From contig NZ_VNJK01000001.1 of NCBI RefSeq assembly GCF_007786455.1, forward strand, positions 714,673 through 778,672: a stretch of DNA of 64,000 nucleotides, in the 5' to 3' direction. A model generated the notes under the pieces. It was not told the DNA's origin and did no database searches. It saw only the letters and a program-made list of their open reading frames with translations. Position 1 is the stretch's first letter; each line of letters starts with the position of its first letter. Shown in pieces: positions 53,001 to 59,540 of the stretch. The position numbers and the translations under genes are program-made. This DNA is from Paenibacillus agilis. Lineage in GTDB: Bacteria > Bacillota > Bacilli > Paenibacillales > Paenibacillaceae.

Positions 53001-55234
53001 CGGCTTACAGTAAGGCAGGGATTGATCCTCGAACGGTGACATACATTGAAGCTCACGGAACGGGAACTGAGTTGGGTGATCCGATCGAAATTAATGGCTT
53101 GAAGGCGGCATTCCACGCTTTATATGAAAGAAGAGGGCTGCCGGCAACAGCTCAACCACATTGTGGGCTTGGCTCCATCAAGACTAATATTGGGCATTTG
53201 GAATTGGCGGCAGGAATTGTGGGTGTGATCAAAGTTCTGCTGCAAATCAAACATCAGACGCTTGTCCAGAGCTTGCATTGTGATGCGGTGAATCCGTACA
53301 TCCAGCTCAAGGACAGCCCGTTCTACATTGTGCAGCATAAGCGGGAATGGACGGCACTTCGTGATGAGTACGGCAATGTGGTGCCGCGCCGTGCGGGAGT
53401 AAGCTCGTTTGGCTTTGGCGGTGTCAATGCGCATGCAGTCATTGAAGAGTATATTCCGCAAGCCAAGCCAAAAACACAGCAGGCGTCTTCCGTAGAAGCA
53501 AAGCCGGTTGTTATTGTGCTGTCTGCGCGGAATGAAGATCGGTTGCGTGATCAGGCTGCACAGTGGCTGGCCTATCTGGATGCGGGTAAGCTGGAGGATT
53601 CGAAGTTGGCCGACGCCGCTTATACCCTGCAGACAGGAAGACAGGCGTTCGAAGAACGAATTGGAATTGTAGTTGTGTCTGTGCAGCAATTGCGTGACAA
53701 GCTCACGCTTTACGTATCAGGTGAACAATCAATCTCAGGCTTGTATCGAGGTCATACCAAACGAAGCAAAGATCTGGTGTCGTTGTTTGCAGACGAAGAT
53801 TTGAAATTGGCGGTTGAGGCTTGGTTTGCCAAAGATAAGCATCATAAGCTGGCAGAGATCTGGGCACGGGGTCTGGACATGGATTGGAAGCCAATGTATC
53901 AAGATGTCTTCCCGCAGCGGATAAGCTTGCCGACTTACGTGTTTGCACGCGAACCGTATTGGGCTGGACAACGAAAATCTATATCTGTGCGACATGAGAA
54001 TGTGGGTCAGCATAGTCTAAGTCATCACGTAAACGGAGTGGAGACATCGCACCCTAACGATCATCGCCATCCGACTACTGTGGCCTCCATTTCGATTAGC
54101 CAGCTTGGTCAGTCACTTGCGGCAATGGACGGGGCTGGTCATACGAGCCAAATTCTACGAGACACACTCCAAACAGAATCGTCAAATCGTCAGCATGAGC
54201 AAATGGAATGGAGAGACACTTTGCAACCTGCGCTTTCTTCTCCTGCTCCTGATGCTCCATCGCTATCTGTCTTAAACCATGTAGCAGCGAAGCCGACAGG
54301 CATCGAGCTTAAGCCTGCCAGTAATAGGCCGTTAGAGGCCAGCCATTCATCGGCAGCCGAGAGAGCGACTGTAAAGCTGCGATCACTTTCGGGCTATGCA
54401 GCTGAAAACAATCACACTGGCGTAGCGACTGCTGTGCAAGCTGTCCCGATACCATACAGTGTACAGCCTCTAGTTAATGAACGGTCAGGTCAGACAACTG
54501 TCAAGAACGGGACGGAAGCTGCTTCAGTGCTGGCACAGCGGCTGCAGGAGGAATTGACTTCAAGCTTAGCAGAAGCGTTATATTTGAGTGCTGCGGATAT
54601 CGATCCAGATAAGCCATTTATAGAGATGGGATTGGACTCGATAATCGGGGTAGAGTGGATGCGTACCATTAATCGTCGCTATGGCACTACTGTCCCGGCC
54701 ACAAAAGTGTATGACTACCCGAATGTACGTGCTCTAGCATTCTATTTAGCTAATCAATTGCAACAGGTTGAGACAAGTCTTTTATTGACTCCGACAATAG
54801 CCGAACACAAGACAATTGCTGAGGGACAGCGCTTTTCACCACCAGTCTCAGCTATCTCCGTACCCGATTTCCCAATAGAAAGCAGGCAAATCGATTCGCT
54901 GCTGCAACAACTTACTATAACACTAGCGGAAGCTTTGTATTTAACGACCGATAAGGTTGATCCCGAGGCCAAATTTATTGATCTTGGCCTGGATTCGATC
55001 GTTGGTGTTGAATGGCTGCGTGCAGTAAACCGGCAATATGGAACAACAATTACAGCAACCAAGCTGTACGATTATCCGACACTACGTGAATTCGCCGCAC
55101 ATCTAAGTTCGCGCATGGTTGATTCTGATGATTCACAGCCGTCTGTCGATCACGTGCTGCAGCAAGTACAAGCAGGCAAGCTTGACATCCAGCAAGCAGA
55201 AAAGTTGCTTATAACATTAGGAGGCGTCGTTTAA
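44069..55234 (+). CDS. Trans-AT PKS protein B: DH-ACP-KR / KS-DH-KR-ACP / KS-ACP-ACP
   Basis: The product has 3721 residues; ATG 44069 is 8 bases from AAGGAG, better than TTG 44063. Domains: DH (1-290, His25 and Asp198 present, motif Gly replaced by Gln), ACP (Ser382), KR (about 725-985, SADY-type active site in QADYASANA), KS3 (995-1430; Cys1164, His1299, His1339), an ACP-like insert (1485-1570) in the post-KS linker, DH (1734-2010; His1763, Asp1933), KR (2225-2480), ACP (Ser2543), KS4 (2692-3130; Cys2861, His2996, His3043), a disordered linker, tandem ACPs (Ser3524, Ser3643), and a C-terminal docking helix pair (VLQQVQAGKLDIQQAEKLL). Both KRs have Asp at the B-type position (IKDE, TRDS). 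The HMGS cassette follows directly. Confidence 0.93.
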   Translation: MISQMQKQESYLQRVTHGNFIVRDHLVHQIRTLPGVTLLDMVYRLSLPYLGTQAIELRNILFIQPVVTSPQFDQEVNVTFTPEPTHVQVRVTSRKVRGDQVVEPEWQANMECTLFLRQETHPTNKFRDISSLISQADQKWDMDDIYGVAREADINHYTFMKTLGKVYRHEQEEVMELRLGELAEKYRSKFYAHPAFLDGSTFAGYSFRLSGERSHYFDEGKAYIPFMIGRFCIYKSLPATIYTYTHRSTDDEASVSGALDVFSTNLEIRDESGELLVEFERLTLKRIRELQSIQRLVELEQDRTVSSNRETLSVTVDKEQSSVLVDPGAGDARQAEEQEEHEEQEPVLLAEAYLREQIGLVLNTPPATLNAQTGFYDLGLDSTELLGLVKLLERRLEAQLYPTLLFEYATIERLSEYLAEQYATAFLQLYDERDGRPESSHVEMAANPSMAATDMNTKTDTASAASMRGERIQETASAAGASRIGTSLMNHKRAEEDSASRQIEDADDELLLYERQWQHIPSSESVGWDETNSYLGDLGSFASAKLGARQKLWLFGAASRLQTNLQSVLSAEAAADVAALDSELTTVPARLELMFKQALEHIQQELQQRTTEQVRYLIVADTDDELGHYAAALEAMLKTASLEQPRIGGKVILVDGLLKMSTPQIIKLLQQESSSFSPGEETVLYQGASRERYVRQWVTIPQNNRSHKLALSLERSELSELAYKPNGTYIITGGLGGLGLLVAEHIAAQFPVKLALIGRSTVRPAQEERIRRLREQGTEVIVLQADMGDEAEVTAAFSRIKDQFGTVNGIIHSAGVIKDEYIVRKNIEELSAVFHPKVHGLYALDQASREERLDFFALFSSISAVIGNIGQADYASANAIMDVFAVRRNAQVQAGARQGTTVSFNWPLWVNGGMQIDAQMERMLFASSGLRPLPNEAGLQALDAALAAGKAQAVVLYGAAGVIQDTFMGKIESRQSSSFTAETSEIEVSYGPDDIAVIGLSGRYPLAGNVEQFERNLRAKRDCVTGFPQDRWEGHSFGYEVDQFYKFGGFVDDIDKFDPLFFNMSPRQAETTDPQARLFLQAAWEACEDAGYYQDRAEHHYVSAGEHTVGVFAGVFWSHYELFGADLAHQGVPMSFGNSPAAIANLVSYNLNLHGPSMAVDTMCSSSLTAIHLARESIRNGECHFALAGGVNLVTHPHKYMFLKQAQFLSSDGRCRSFGEGGDGYVPGEGIGVVLLTTVARAEREGYPIYGIIKGSAINHVGKTSGATVPDPIAQSEVIKEALGKSNVDPRTISYVEAHGTGTSLGDPIEIQGLNRAYSAWTKDKQFCAIGSSKSNIGHLEAAAGIAGLTKLLLQLKRGELFPSLHAEEANPFIPFTDTPFYLERDGGPWQRPELALDGELKMYSRRAGLSSFGAFGSNAHLIVEEYVPNLSSSQSDKWDGAGREPGAVIIPLSARSEDRLLVSAKQLLYFLTEKTASIDHAPTAELREQVKTDILHQLGELLHVSAGELDATHYFVEQNVDHLLRHRLYERLEELWEMSDWEAYTYQASSVIELVDLLLEHERDTLAVIYASSGASNGTAKAPSIDNVENIVQHPSVNLSELAYTLQVGREAMAVRYACVVSSLDELTNKLTELIAGQVFSSSYRSEGPITQTASSVVLHARMSQNELCSAAEQWAHGSRLNWHTLYASLPRRIHLPTYPFAGDKYWVPKVEQQDTVLSRLTKVPNAAENVLHPLLHRNTSDLTEQRYSSYFTGEEGFLADHVINGRSVLSAAACLEMARAAVFEAAAPLMEDERRLTFKQVVWTRPIVIDGYKAEFHIGLFAEDNGGIAFEIYGNESEASYTQGSVSIGTEIEQPRVQLERLLESAKPSRWSTEQYYAAFQQAGLAYGVEHRCMEQIYLGTDAAIVKLRLPEREFGSAADASFMLHPGLLDASLQATLVLMQGGSDSSAELPQVSLTVPYALNELIMFDTTASTMWAIARFSANGPSSDTTHTFDIDVCDGAGNVLWRLLGLSARTMKAEVADVGVLVYEPAWRSSDLSAHTPSTTLQARHNIILCGLKGIDDRLLTELMTEASCKSLWTDEQHLGLKFQYYAVQLLAYIQQVLTAGGTDKVLLQVVIPTADDGKLLGGLSGMLRTAHLEHPRLLWQIVEFDHKPDAVASHSGASSNILAELAQMLRADASLSQQGDLHIRYRQNKRYVREWKEHHTRDQIGKVPWRNEGVYLVTGGIGGLGQIVAKDILNRVERPIVVLTGRSPFNESVQTKLSALKTGAPLAVIEYVQTDVADLPQVEALMNEIHARYGTLNGIIHSAGVTRDSYILKKTPSELAEVFAAKTMGIVHLDQASRHFPLELFIIFGSLAGALGNAGQADYAAANAFASVYAELRAEAVRSGLCSGSTLTLDWPLWQDGGMAVDVENEKRLRHHFGIIPMRTASGIKALFDGLALQAPHLIVLEGELARMRTRMAAIESGANREAKQSVGWNEAAAAMAVAAGTRAEAGGRNASLVKSEMEAALARLVSQLLKVKPQDIEPQLKLSDYGFDSVTFTELTNRLNEQFKVDITPAIFFEYETIQSFADYLVKEHYEMITSMLLPSEAMNEELLHQVGSIEGAVEQDKMPMPRRARFAQSASFASTSLHRSAHADENDHTARASASDLPDAQQHRTTPFTSNKQELAGHLGGGSVSDLQTVPEQVAIIGMSGKFPMADDLEELWSNLVQGKDCITEIPADRWDWQSYFGDPAMEPNKSNVKWGGFLNGIAEFDPQFFGISPREAELMDPQQRLLMTYAWKALEDAGYAAASLAGSDTGIFVGTASSGYSEHVYRAGLPIEGYTSTGSVSSVGPNRMSYFLDLHGPSEPIETACSSSLVALDRAVAAIQNGTCRMAIVGGVNTILSPEPHISFNKAGMLSEDGRCKTFSDAANGYVRGEGVGMLVLKRLDEAERDGDTIHGVIRATAVNHGGRAQSLTAPNPKAQSALLQAAYSKAGIDPRTVTYIEAHGTGTELGDPIEINGLKAAFHALYERRGLPATAQPHCGLGSIKTNIGHLELAAGIVGVIKVLLQIKHQTLVQSLHCDAVNPYIQLKDSPFYIVQHKREWTALRDEYGNVVPRRAGVSSFGFGGVNAHAVIEEYIPQAKPKTQQASSVEAKPVVIVLSARNEDRLRDQAAQWLAYLDAGKLEDSKLADAAYTLQTGRQAFEERIGIVVVSVQQLRDKLTLYVSGEQSISGLYRGHTKRSKDLVSLFADEDLKLAVEAWFAKDKHHKLAEIWARGLDMDWKPMYQDVFPQRISLPTYVFAREPYWAGQRKSISVRHENVGQHSLSHHVNGVETSHPNDHRHPTTVASISISQLGQSLAAMDGAGHTSQILRDTLQTESSNRQHEQMEWRDTLQPALSSPAPDAPSLSVLNHVAAKPTGIELKPASNRPLEASHSSAAERATVKLRSLSGYAAENNHTGVATAVQAVPIPYSVQPLVNERSGQTTVKNGTEAASVLAQRLQEELTSSLAEALYLSAADIDPDKPFIEMGLDSIIGVEWMRTINRRYGTTVPATKVYDYPNVRALAFYLANQLQQVETSLLLTPTIAEHKTIAEGQRFSPPVSAISVPDFPIESRQIDSLLQQLTITLAEALYLTTDKVDPEAKFIDLGLDSIVGVEWLRAVNRQYGTTITATKLYDYPTLREFAAHLSSRMVDSDDSQPSVDHVLQQVQAGKLDIQQAEKLLITLGGVV
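48520..48780 (+). other. Degenerate carrier-protein-like insert after KS3 (residues about 1485-1570 of PKS B)
   Basis: The stretch has the ACP pattern ILHQLGELLHVSAGELDATH, then VEQNVDHLL where an ACP has LGLDSLL, then a YERLEELW helix and SSVIELVDLLLEHE. The attachment Ser is replaced by His1523, so it cannot carry phosphopantetheine. It splits the normal KS-to-DH linker of module 3. Confidence 0.5.
54535..55125 (+). other. Tandem beta-branching ACPs of PKS B module 4
   Basis: Two consecutive carrier domains share LAEALYL-sAADiDPD-type starts and GLDSI-GVEW cores, with Ser3524 and Ser3643. Each has Trp six residues after the Ser (Trp3530, Trp3649), the known mark of ACPs served by HMGS cassettes. 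They are closely similar to each other, which suggests duplication. Confidence 0.85.
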
Positions 55235-55483
55235 ATGGACAAGGAACAAATTTTTAACATTGTTATCAATCATAGTCGTGAGTTGATGCCAGAACTCGAA
55301 GAACACACGTTTCAATATACAGACCGTTTGACAGATCTAGGCGCTAATTCTGTCGATCGGGCCGAAATTGTAATGATGACGATGGAATCATTGTCGCTGC
55401 AGATTCCTCGTGTTGAATTGTTTGGCGCAACCAACATTGGTGAATTGGTGGACCTTATTTATGACAAAATGCAGCTCGTCTAA
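55235..55483 (+). CDS. Donor acyl carrier protein of the beta-branching cassette (AcpK-like)
   Basis: The 82-residue ACP has the attachment motif LGANSVDRAEIVMMTMESL, in which LGANS replaces the usual LGxDS, as in AcpK of the bacillaene system. It carries malonyl, then acetyl, for attack by HMG-CoA synthase. ATG follows the PKS B stop codon directly, with AGGAGG 14 bases upstream inside that gene, so translation is coupled. It overlaps the next gene by 23 bases. Confidence 0.92.
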   Translation: MDKEQIFNIVINHSRELMPELEEHTFQYTDRLTDLGANSVDRAEIVMMTMESLSLQIPRVELFGATNIGELVDLIYDKMQLV

Positions 55484-56687
55484 TGTGTGGATCACCGGAG
55501 CGGGAATAACTTCTGCAGTAGGACAAGGGCAAGCGGCATTTGCTGATGCGCTTTTCCGTGGTGATCATGCTTTTGGCATCATGGAGCGGCCGGGACGGCA
55601 GAAGGAGAGCAGCTTTATCGGGGCGGAATTGGCCCCGATGCTGCCTGCGGACCGAATCGCTAAGCGTTTATGGCGTGGAGCATCGCTTACCAGTCAAGCC
55701 GCGCTGATCACGCTGCTGGAAGCGTGGGAAGAAGCGAAGCTGGACAATGTAGATCCGACGCGGATCGGCCTAATTATCGGTGGCTCAAATGTACAGCAGC
55801 GTGAGCAACTGCTCACCTACGATACTTATGCGGATCGCCCACTCTACACGAGACCAACTTACGCGCTTACTTTTATGGATAGTGATCTATGCGGTACGTG
55901 TACGGAGCAGTTTAATATCAAAGGATTCGCCTACACGGTAGGTGGGGCTTCAGCAAGTGGTCAAGCTGCGGTAATTGCTGGAGCAGAGGCGATTCGTTCC
56001 GGTCAAGCTGACGTTGTCATTGCTCTGGGTGCCCTGATGGATTTATCTTACCTGGAATGCCAGGCATTGCGCTCGCTTGGAGCAATGGGCTCTGATCGTT
56101 ATGCGAATGAACCTGCTGCGGCTTGCAGACCTTTTGACCGTTCGCGAGACGGATTTATCTACGGAGAAGCCTGCGGTGCGATCGTTCTTGAGCGTGCGGA
56201 GCATGCGGCGGATCGCGGACAAAAAGCTTATGCCCGAGTTGCCGGATGGGGCATGGCAACGGATGGCAATCGGAACCCGAACCCTTCAGTGGAGGGAGAG
56301 ACACGTGCCGTGCAGAAGGCGTTGAGCTCCGCAGGGATCGGTTCAAGTGAAATTGATTATATCAACACGCATGGGACAGGTTCGGCAATTGGGGACGAGA
56401 CTGAATTACAGGTCATTCGCGATTGTGGTCTTGCCCATGCATATTTGAATGCGACCAAGTCGATTACAGGTCATGGACTTAGTGCAGCGGGCAGCGTGGA
56501 ACTAGTAGCAACACTGCTCCAGCTCAAGAATGACAAGTTGCATCCCACTCGCAATTTGTATGAGCCGATCGATCCAACGCTGCGCTGGGTCGCGGATCAG
56601 TCGATGGGCCATGAATTACGGAACGCATTAAGTTTAAGCATGGGATTTGGCGGCATGAACACAGCCGTTATTTTGCAACGACTATGA
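55461..56687 (+). CDS. Decarboxylating ketosynthase homologue (PksF-like)
   Basis: I chose ATG 55461, with GGTGG 9 bases upstream, over the longer frame from 55410. The 408-residue KS has the active-site Cys replaced by Ser164 in VGGASASGQ, while the His motifs THGTGS and the later GHGLSAAGS are kept. Such enzymes decarboxylate malonyl-ACP to acetyl-ACP and cannot condense. This is step one of beta-branching and acts on the neighbouring donor ACP. Confidence 0.92.
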   Translation: MTKCSSSNVWITGAGITSAVGQGQAAFADALFRGDHAFGIMERPGRQKESSFIGAELAPMLPADRIAKRLWRGASLTSQAALITLLEAWEEAKLDNVDPTRIGLIIGGSNVQQREQLLTYDTYADRPLYTRPTYALTFMDSDLCGTCTEQFNIKGFAYTVGGASASGQAAVIAGAEAIRSGQADVVIALGALMDLSYLECQALRSLGAMGSDRYANEPAAACRPFDRSRDGFIYGEACGAIVLERAEHAADRGQKAYARVAGWGMATDGNRNPNPSVEGETRAVQKALSSAGIGSSEIDYINTHGTGSAIGDETELQVIRDCGLAHAYLNATKSITGHGLSAAGSVELVATLLQLKNDKLHPTRNLYEPIDPTLRWVADQSMGHELRNALSLSMGFGGMNTAVILQRL

Positions 56688-56709
56688 ACGGAAAGCAGGG
56701 AGAGGGCAA

Positions 56710-57975
56710 ATGATCTCAGCAGGAATAGAAGCAATGAATGCTTTTGGAGGTACGGCAAGCCTAAATGTGATGGAGTTGGCTAAATATCGAAAATTGGACA
56801 CAGGCCGATTTGAAAATTTGTTAATGGTAGAAAAGTCAGTCGCACTTCCAAATGAGGACCCCGTAACGTTTGCGGTGAATGCAGCAAAGCCAATCATTGA
56901 CGCGATGTCCGAAGCGGAAAAGAATCGGATTGAGATGCTGATTACTTGCACGGAATCGGGTATCGATTTTGGTAAATCCATCAGCACCTATGTTCACCAT
57001 TACTTGGGGCTGTCGCGCAACTGCAGGCTGTTTGAATTGAAACAAGCCTGCTATGCGGGGACCGCTGGCTTTCAGATGGCTGTTAATTTTGTGTTGTCGC
57101 AAGTATCGCCGGGTGCGAAAGTACTGGTCGTTGCTACGGATATCTCTCGCTACTTGAAGGTTGAAGAAGGGGATGAATTGTCACCGGATTGGTCTTTTGT
57201 GGAGCCCAGTGGCGGGGCGGGCGCTGTGGCACTGCTTGTTTCGGAGCAGCCGGTAGTCTTTCAGGTCGATCCTGGCGCCAATGGTTATTATGGCTATGAG
57301 GTCATGGATACCTGTCGACCAGTGCCTGATAGCGAAGCTGGTAATGCGGATCTATCACTGCTCTCTTATCTAGATTGTTGTGAGCAAACCTATCTGGAAT
57401 ATGAGCGTCGGGTGAGCGGGGTTCATTATCGGGATACATTTGATTATATGGCGTATCATACGCCTTTTGGCGGCATGGTCAAAGGCGCTCATCGCACGAT
57501 GATGCGCAAGATGGTCAAAGCAAAATCCGCCGAGATTGAGCAGGACTTTGCAGAGCGCGTGCTTCCAGGCCTGCACTATTGTCAGCGAGTCGGCAACATT
57601 ATGGGGGCCACGCTGTTTCTTGCGCTGACCAGTACGATTGATTTAGGCACGTTTGACGTACCGAAACGAATTGGCTGTTTTTCATACGGATCAGGGTGCT
57701 GTTCAGAATTTTTCAGTGGTGTCGTGACACCTGAGGGGCAGGAGCGTCAACGTCAACTGGCGATTGGGCACCAACTATCAACGCGTTATTCGCTGGCCAT
57801 GGATGAGTACGAAGCCGTGCTGCAAGCAAGCGATATTGTCAAGTTTGGCACACGCAACGCTAAGCTTGACCCGTTGTTTATTCCACAGGCCGTGACCAAA
57901 CATGCAGGACCCCGACTCGTGCTTGATGAAATACGCGATTATCACCGCATATACAAATGGTCGAATGTCACATGA
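56710..57975 (+). CDS. HMG-CoA synthase homologue for beta-branching (PksG-like)
   Basis: This 421-residue thiolase-fold protein starts after GGGAGAGGG. Cys114 in FELKQACYAGTAGF is the nucleophile; ATDISRY, EPSGGAGAVALLV, YHTPFGGMVKGAHR and SYGSGCCSEFF fit the family. It adds an acetyl carbanion from the donor ACP to the beta-keto group of the chain on the tandem ACPs of PKS B. The next gene starts inside its stop codon. Confidence 0.95.
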   Translation: MISAGIEAMNAFGGTASLNVMELAKYRKLDTGRFENLLMVEKSVALPNEDPVTFAVNAAKPIIDAMSEAEKNRIEMLITCTESGIDFGKSISTYVHHYLGLSRNCRLFELKQACYAGTAGFQMAVNFVLSQVSPGAKVLVVATDISRYLKVEEGDELSPDWSFVEPSGGAGAVALLVSEQPVVFQVDPGANGYYGYEVMDTCRPVPDSEAGNADLSLLSYLDCCEQTYLEYERRVSGVHYRDTFDYMAYHTPFGGMVKGAHRTMMRKMVKAKSAEIEQDFAERVLPGLHYCQRVGNIMGATLFLALTSTIDLGTFDVPKRIGCFSYGSGCCSEFFSGVVTPEGQERQRQLAIGHQLSTRYSLAMDEYEAVLQASDIVKFGTRNAKLDPLFIPQAVTKHAGPRLVLDEIRDYHRIYKWSNVT

Positions 57976-58742
57976 GCAGCCATTACGAGACCATCCGTAT
58001 TCGTCATCAAGGCCCAGTGACATATATCCAGTTGTACAGGCCAGATGCGGACAATTCAATTAATGGCCGTATGATCATGGAATGTTCGGAGGCACTAATG
58101 GATTGCAACAATCATGCCAGGGTCATTGTGCTGGAGGGATTGCCGGATGTGTTCTGCTCTGGTGCCGACTTTAAGCATGTAAGCAGTTATGATGCAGCAG
58201 GATCCGAGGCCCTTGATGTAGCTGCTCCCCTCTATGCGTTATGGGAACAGTTGGCTAACGGACCGTATGTCACAATTGCACATGTAAAAGGAAAGGTAAA
58301 TGCGGGTGGCGTGGGCTTTGCAGCAGCTTGCGATATGGTTATTGCAGAAGATTCGGCGCAGTTCAGTTTATCGGAAATGCTGTTTGGTTTGTTTCCGGCA
58401 TGTGTGCTGCCCTTTCTCATTCGTCGTATAGGCTATCAGCGATCACACTATTTAACGTTATCCACGCAAGCAATCAGTGGACGCCAAGCGTATGAATGGG
58501 GGCTGGTTGATGCGGTTGGACCTGACAGTGAACTGCTGCTGCGGAAGCACCTCCCGCGACTGACTCGGATATCAAGGGAAAGTATTGTGTACTACAAGTT
58601 ATACATGTCCAAGCTTCGTGATGACATATCGGCTGCTAAGCCAGAGGCGATTAGGGCTAATCAAACGATGTTTGCCGACCCCTCCAATCGTGAAAGGATC
58701 AGCCGTTATGCCGCGACAGGACTATTTCCATGGGAAGCCTAG
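57972..58742 (+). CDS. Enoyl-CoA hydratase homologue ECH1 (PksH-like dehydratase)
   Basis: I chose ATG 57972, which forms an ATGA overlap with the HMGS stop; ATG 57957 is possible. The 256-residue crotonase has the oxyanion-hole motifs PDVFCSGADF and KVNAGGVGFAAACD. By gene order and similarity it is the ECH1 type, which dehydrates the HMG-like intermediate to a glutaconyl-type thioester. A following ECH2 completes the pair. Confidence 0.88.
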   Translation: MSSHYETIRIRHQGPVTYIQLYRPDADNSINGRMIMECSEALMDCNNHARVIVLEGLPDVFCSGADFKHVSSYDAAGSEALDVAAPLYALWEQLANGPYVTIAHVKGKVNAGGVGFAAACDMVIAEDSAQFSLSEMLFGLFPACVLPFLIRRIGYQRSHYLTLSTQAISGRQAYEWGLVDAVGPDSELLLRKHLPRLTRISRESIVYYKLYMSKLRDDISAAKPEAIRANQTMFADPSNRERISRYAATGLFPWEA

Positions 58743-58757
58743 GAGCGAGCGCCAGTT

Positions 58758-59507
58758 ATGAAACAATCAATTGTTCAAATGAATGAAATAGAACCTGGGA
58801 TCATACTGCTGCAAATGGAAGACCGCGAGCATAAAAACATGCTTACTCCAGACATGACCGCTTCACTACAAGCGGCATTTCGTCTTATCGGAGCGGATAC
58901 GCGGTACCGTGCAGTCATCTGGACGGGATATGATAGCTATTTCTCATCCGGGGGCACGAAGGAAGGGTTATTGTCTATCCATGCAGGCCAGGCCGTATTT
59001 ACAGATGCATCTGTATTTCAACTGTCTTTAGAATGTCCGGTTCCAGTTATTGCGGCGATGCAGGGGCATGCAATCGGCGGGGGATTGTCGATGGGACTCT
59101 TTGCCGATTTTGTAGTGTTGAGTCGCGAAAGTGTATATACAGCCAATTATATGAAATACGGCTTTACACCAGGCATGGGTGCTACCTTTATTATGCCATA
59201 TAAGCTGGGGTATTCACTTGGCAGCGAAATGCTGCTGACAGGCAACGCTTATCGCGGGGGCGAACTGGAGCGACGTGGCGTTCCGTTTTCCGTTGTCCCG
59301 AGAGGGGATGTACTGGCGGAGGCTTTGGAATTGGCACGAAATATGGCCTTGAAGCCGCGAGCATCACTGGTTACTTTGAAGCATCATTTGACAAGGACAA
59401 TCCGGGAACAGCTCTCGGAAGTCATCCAGCAGGAAATTGTAATGCATGAACAGACGATTCACCAAGCGGAAGTTAAAGAGCGGATTACACACTTATTTGG
59501 TAATTAA
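58758..59507 (+). CDS. Enoyl-CoA hydratase homologue ECH2 (PksI-like decarboxylase)
   Basis: This 249-residue crotonase has SYFSSGGTKEGLL and GHAIGGGLSMGLFADFVVLS, typical of the decarboxylating ECH2 group. It converts the glutaconyl-type thioester to the beta-methyl alkene. Whether the alkene ends up alpha-beta (endo) or exo-methylene cannot be told here. The start follows AGGAGCG, 15 bases after the previous gene. Confidence 0.9.
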   Translation: MKQSIVQMNEIEPGIILLQMEDREHKNMLTPDMTASLQAAFRLIGADTRYRAVIWTGYDSYFSSGGTKEGLLSIHAGQAVFTDASVFQLSLECPVPVIAAMQGHAIGGGLSMGLFADFVVLSRESVYTANYMKYGFTPGMGATFIMPYKLGYSLGSEMLLTGNAYRGGELERRGVPFSVVPRGDVLAEALELARNMALKPRASLVTLKHHLTRTIREQLSEVIQQEIVMHEQTIHQAEVKERITHLFGN

Positions 59508-59540
59508 TGAGATGAAATTTACAGTTAAAGAGGGAGATAA

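Noticed and set aside
55410-55460. Upstream extension of the decarboxylating KS
   Set aside because: These codons lie in the donor ACP gene in another frame; the ribosome site and family N-terminus support ATG 55461.
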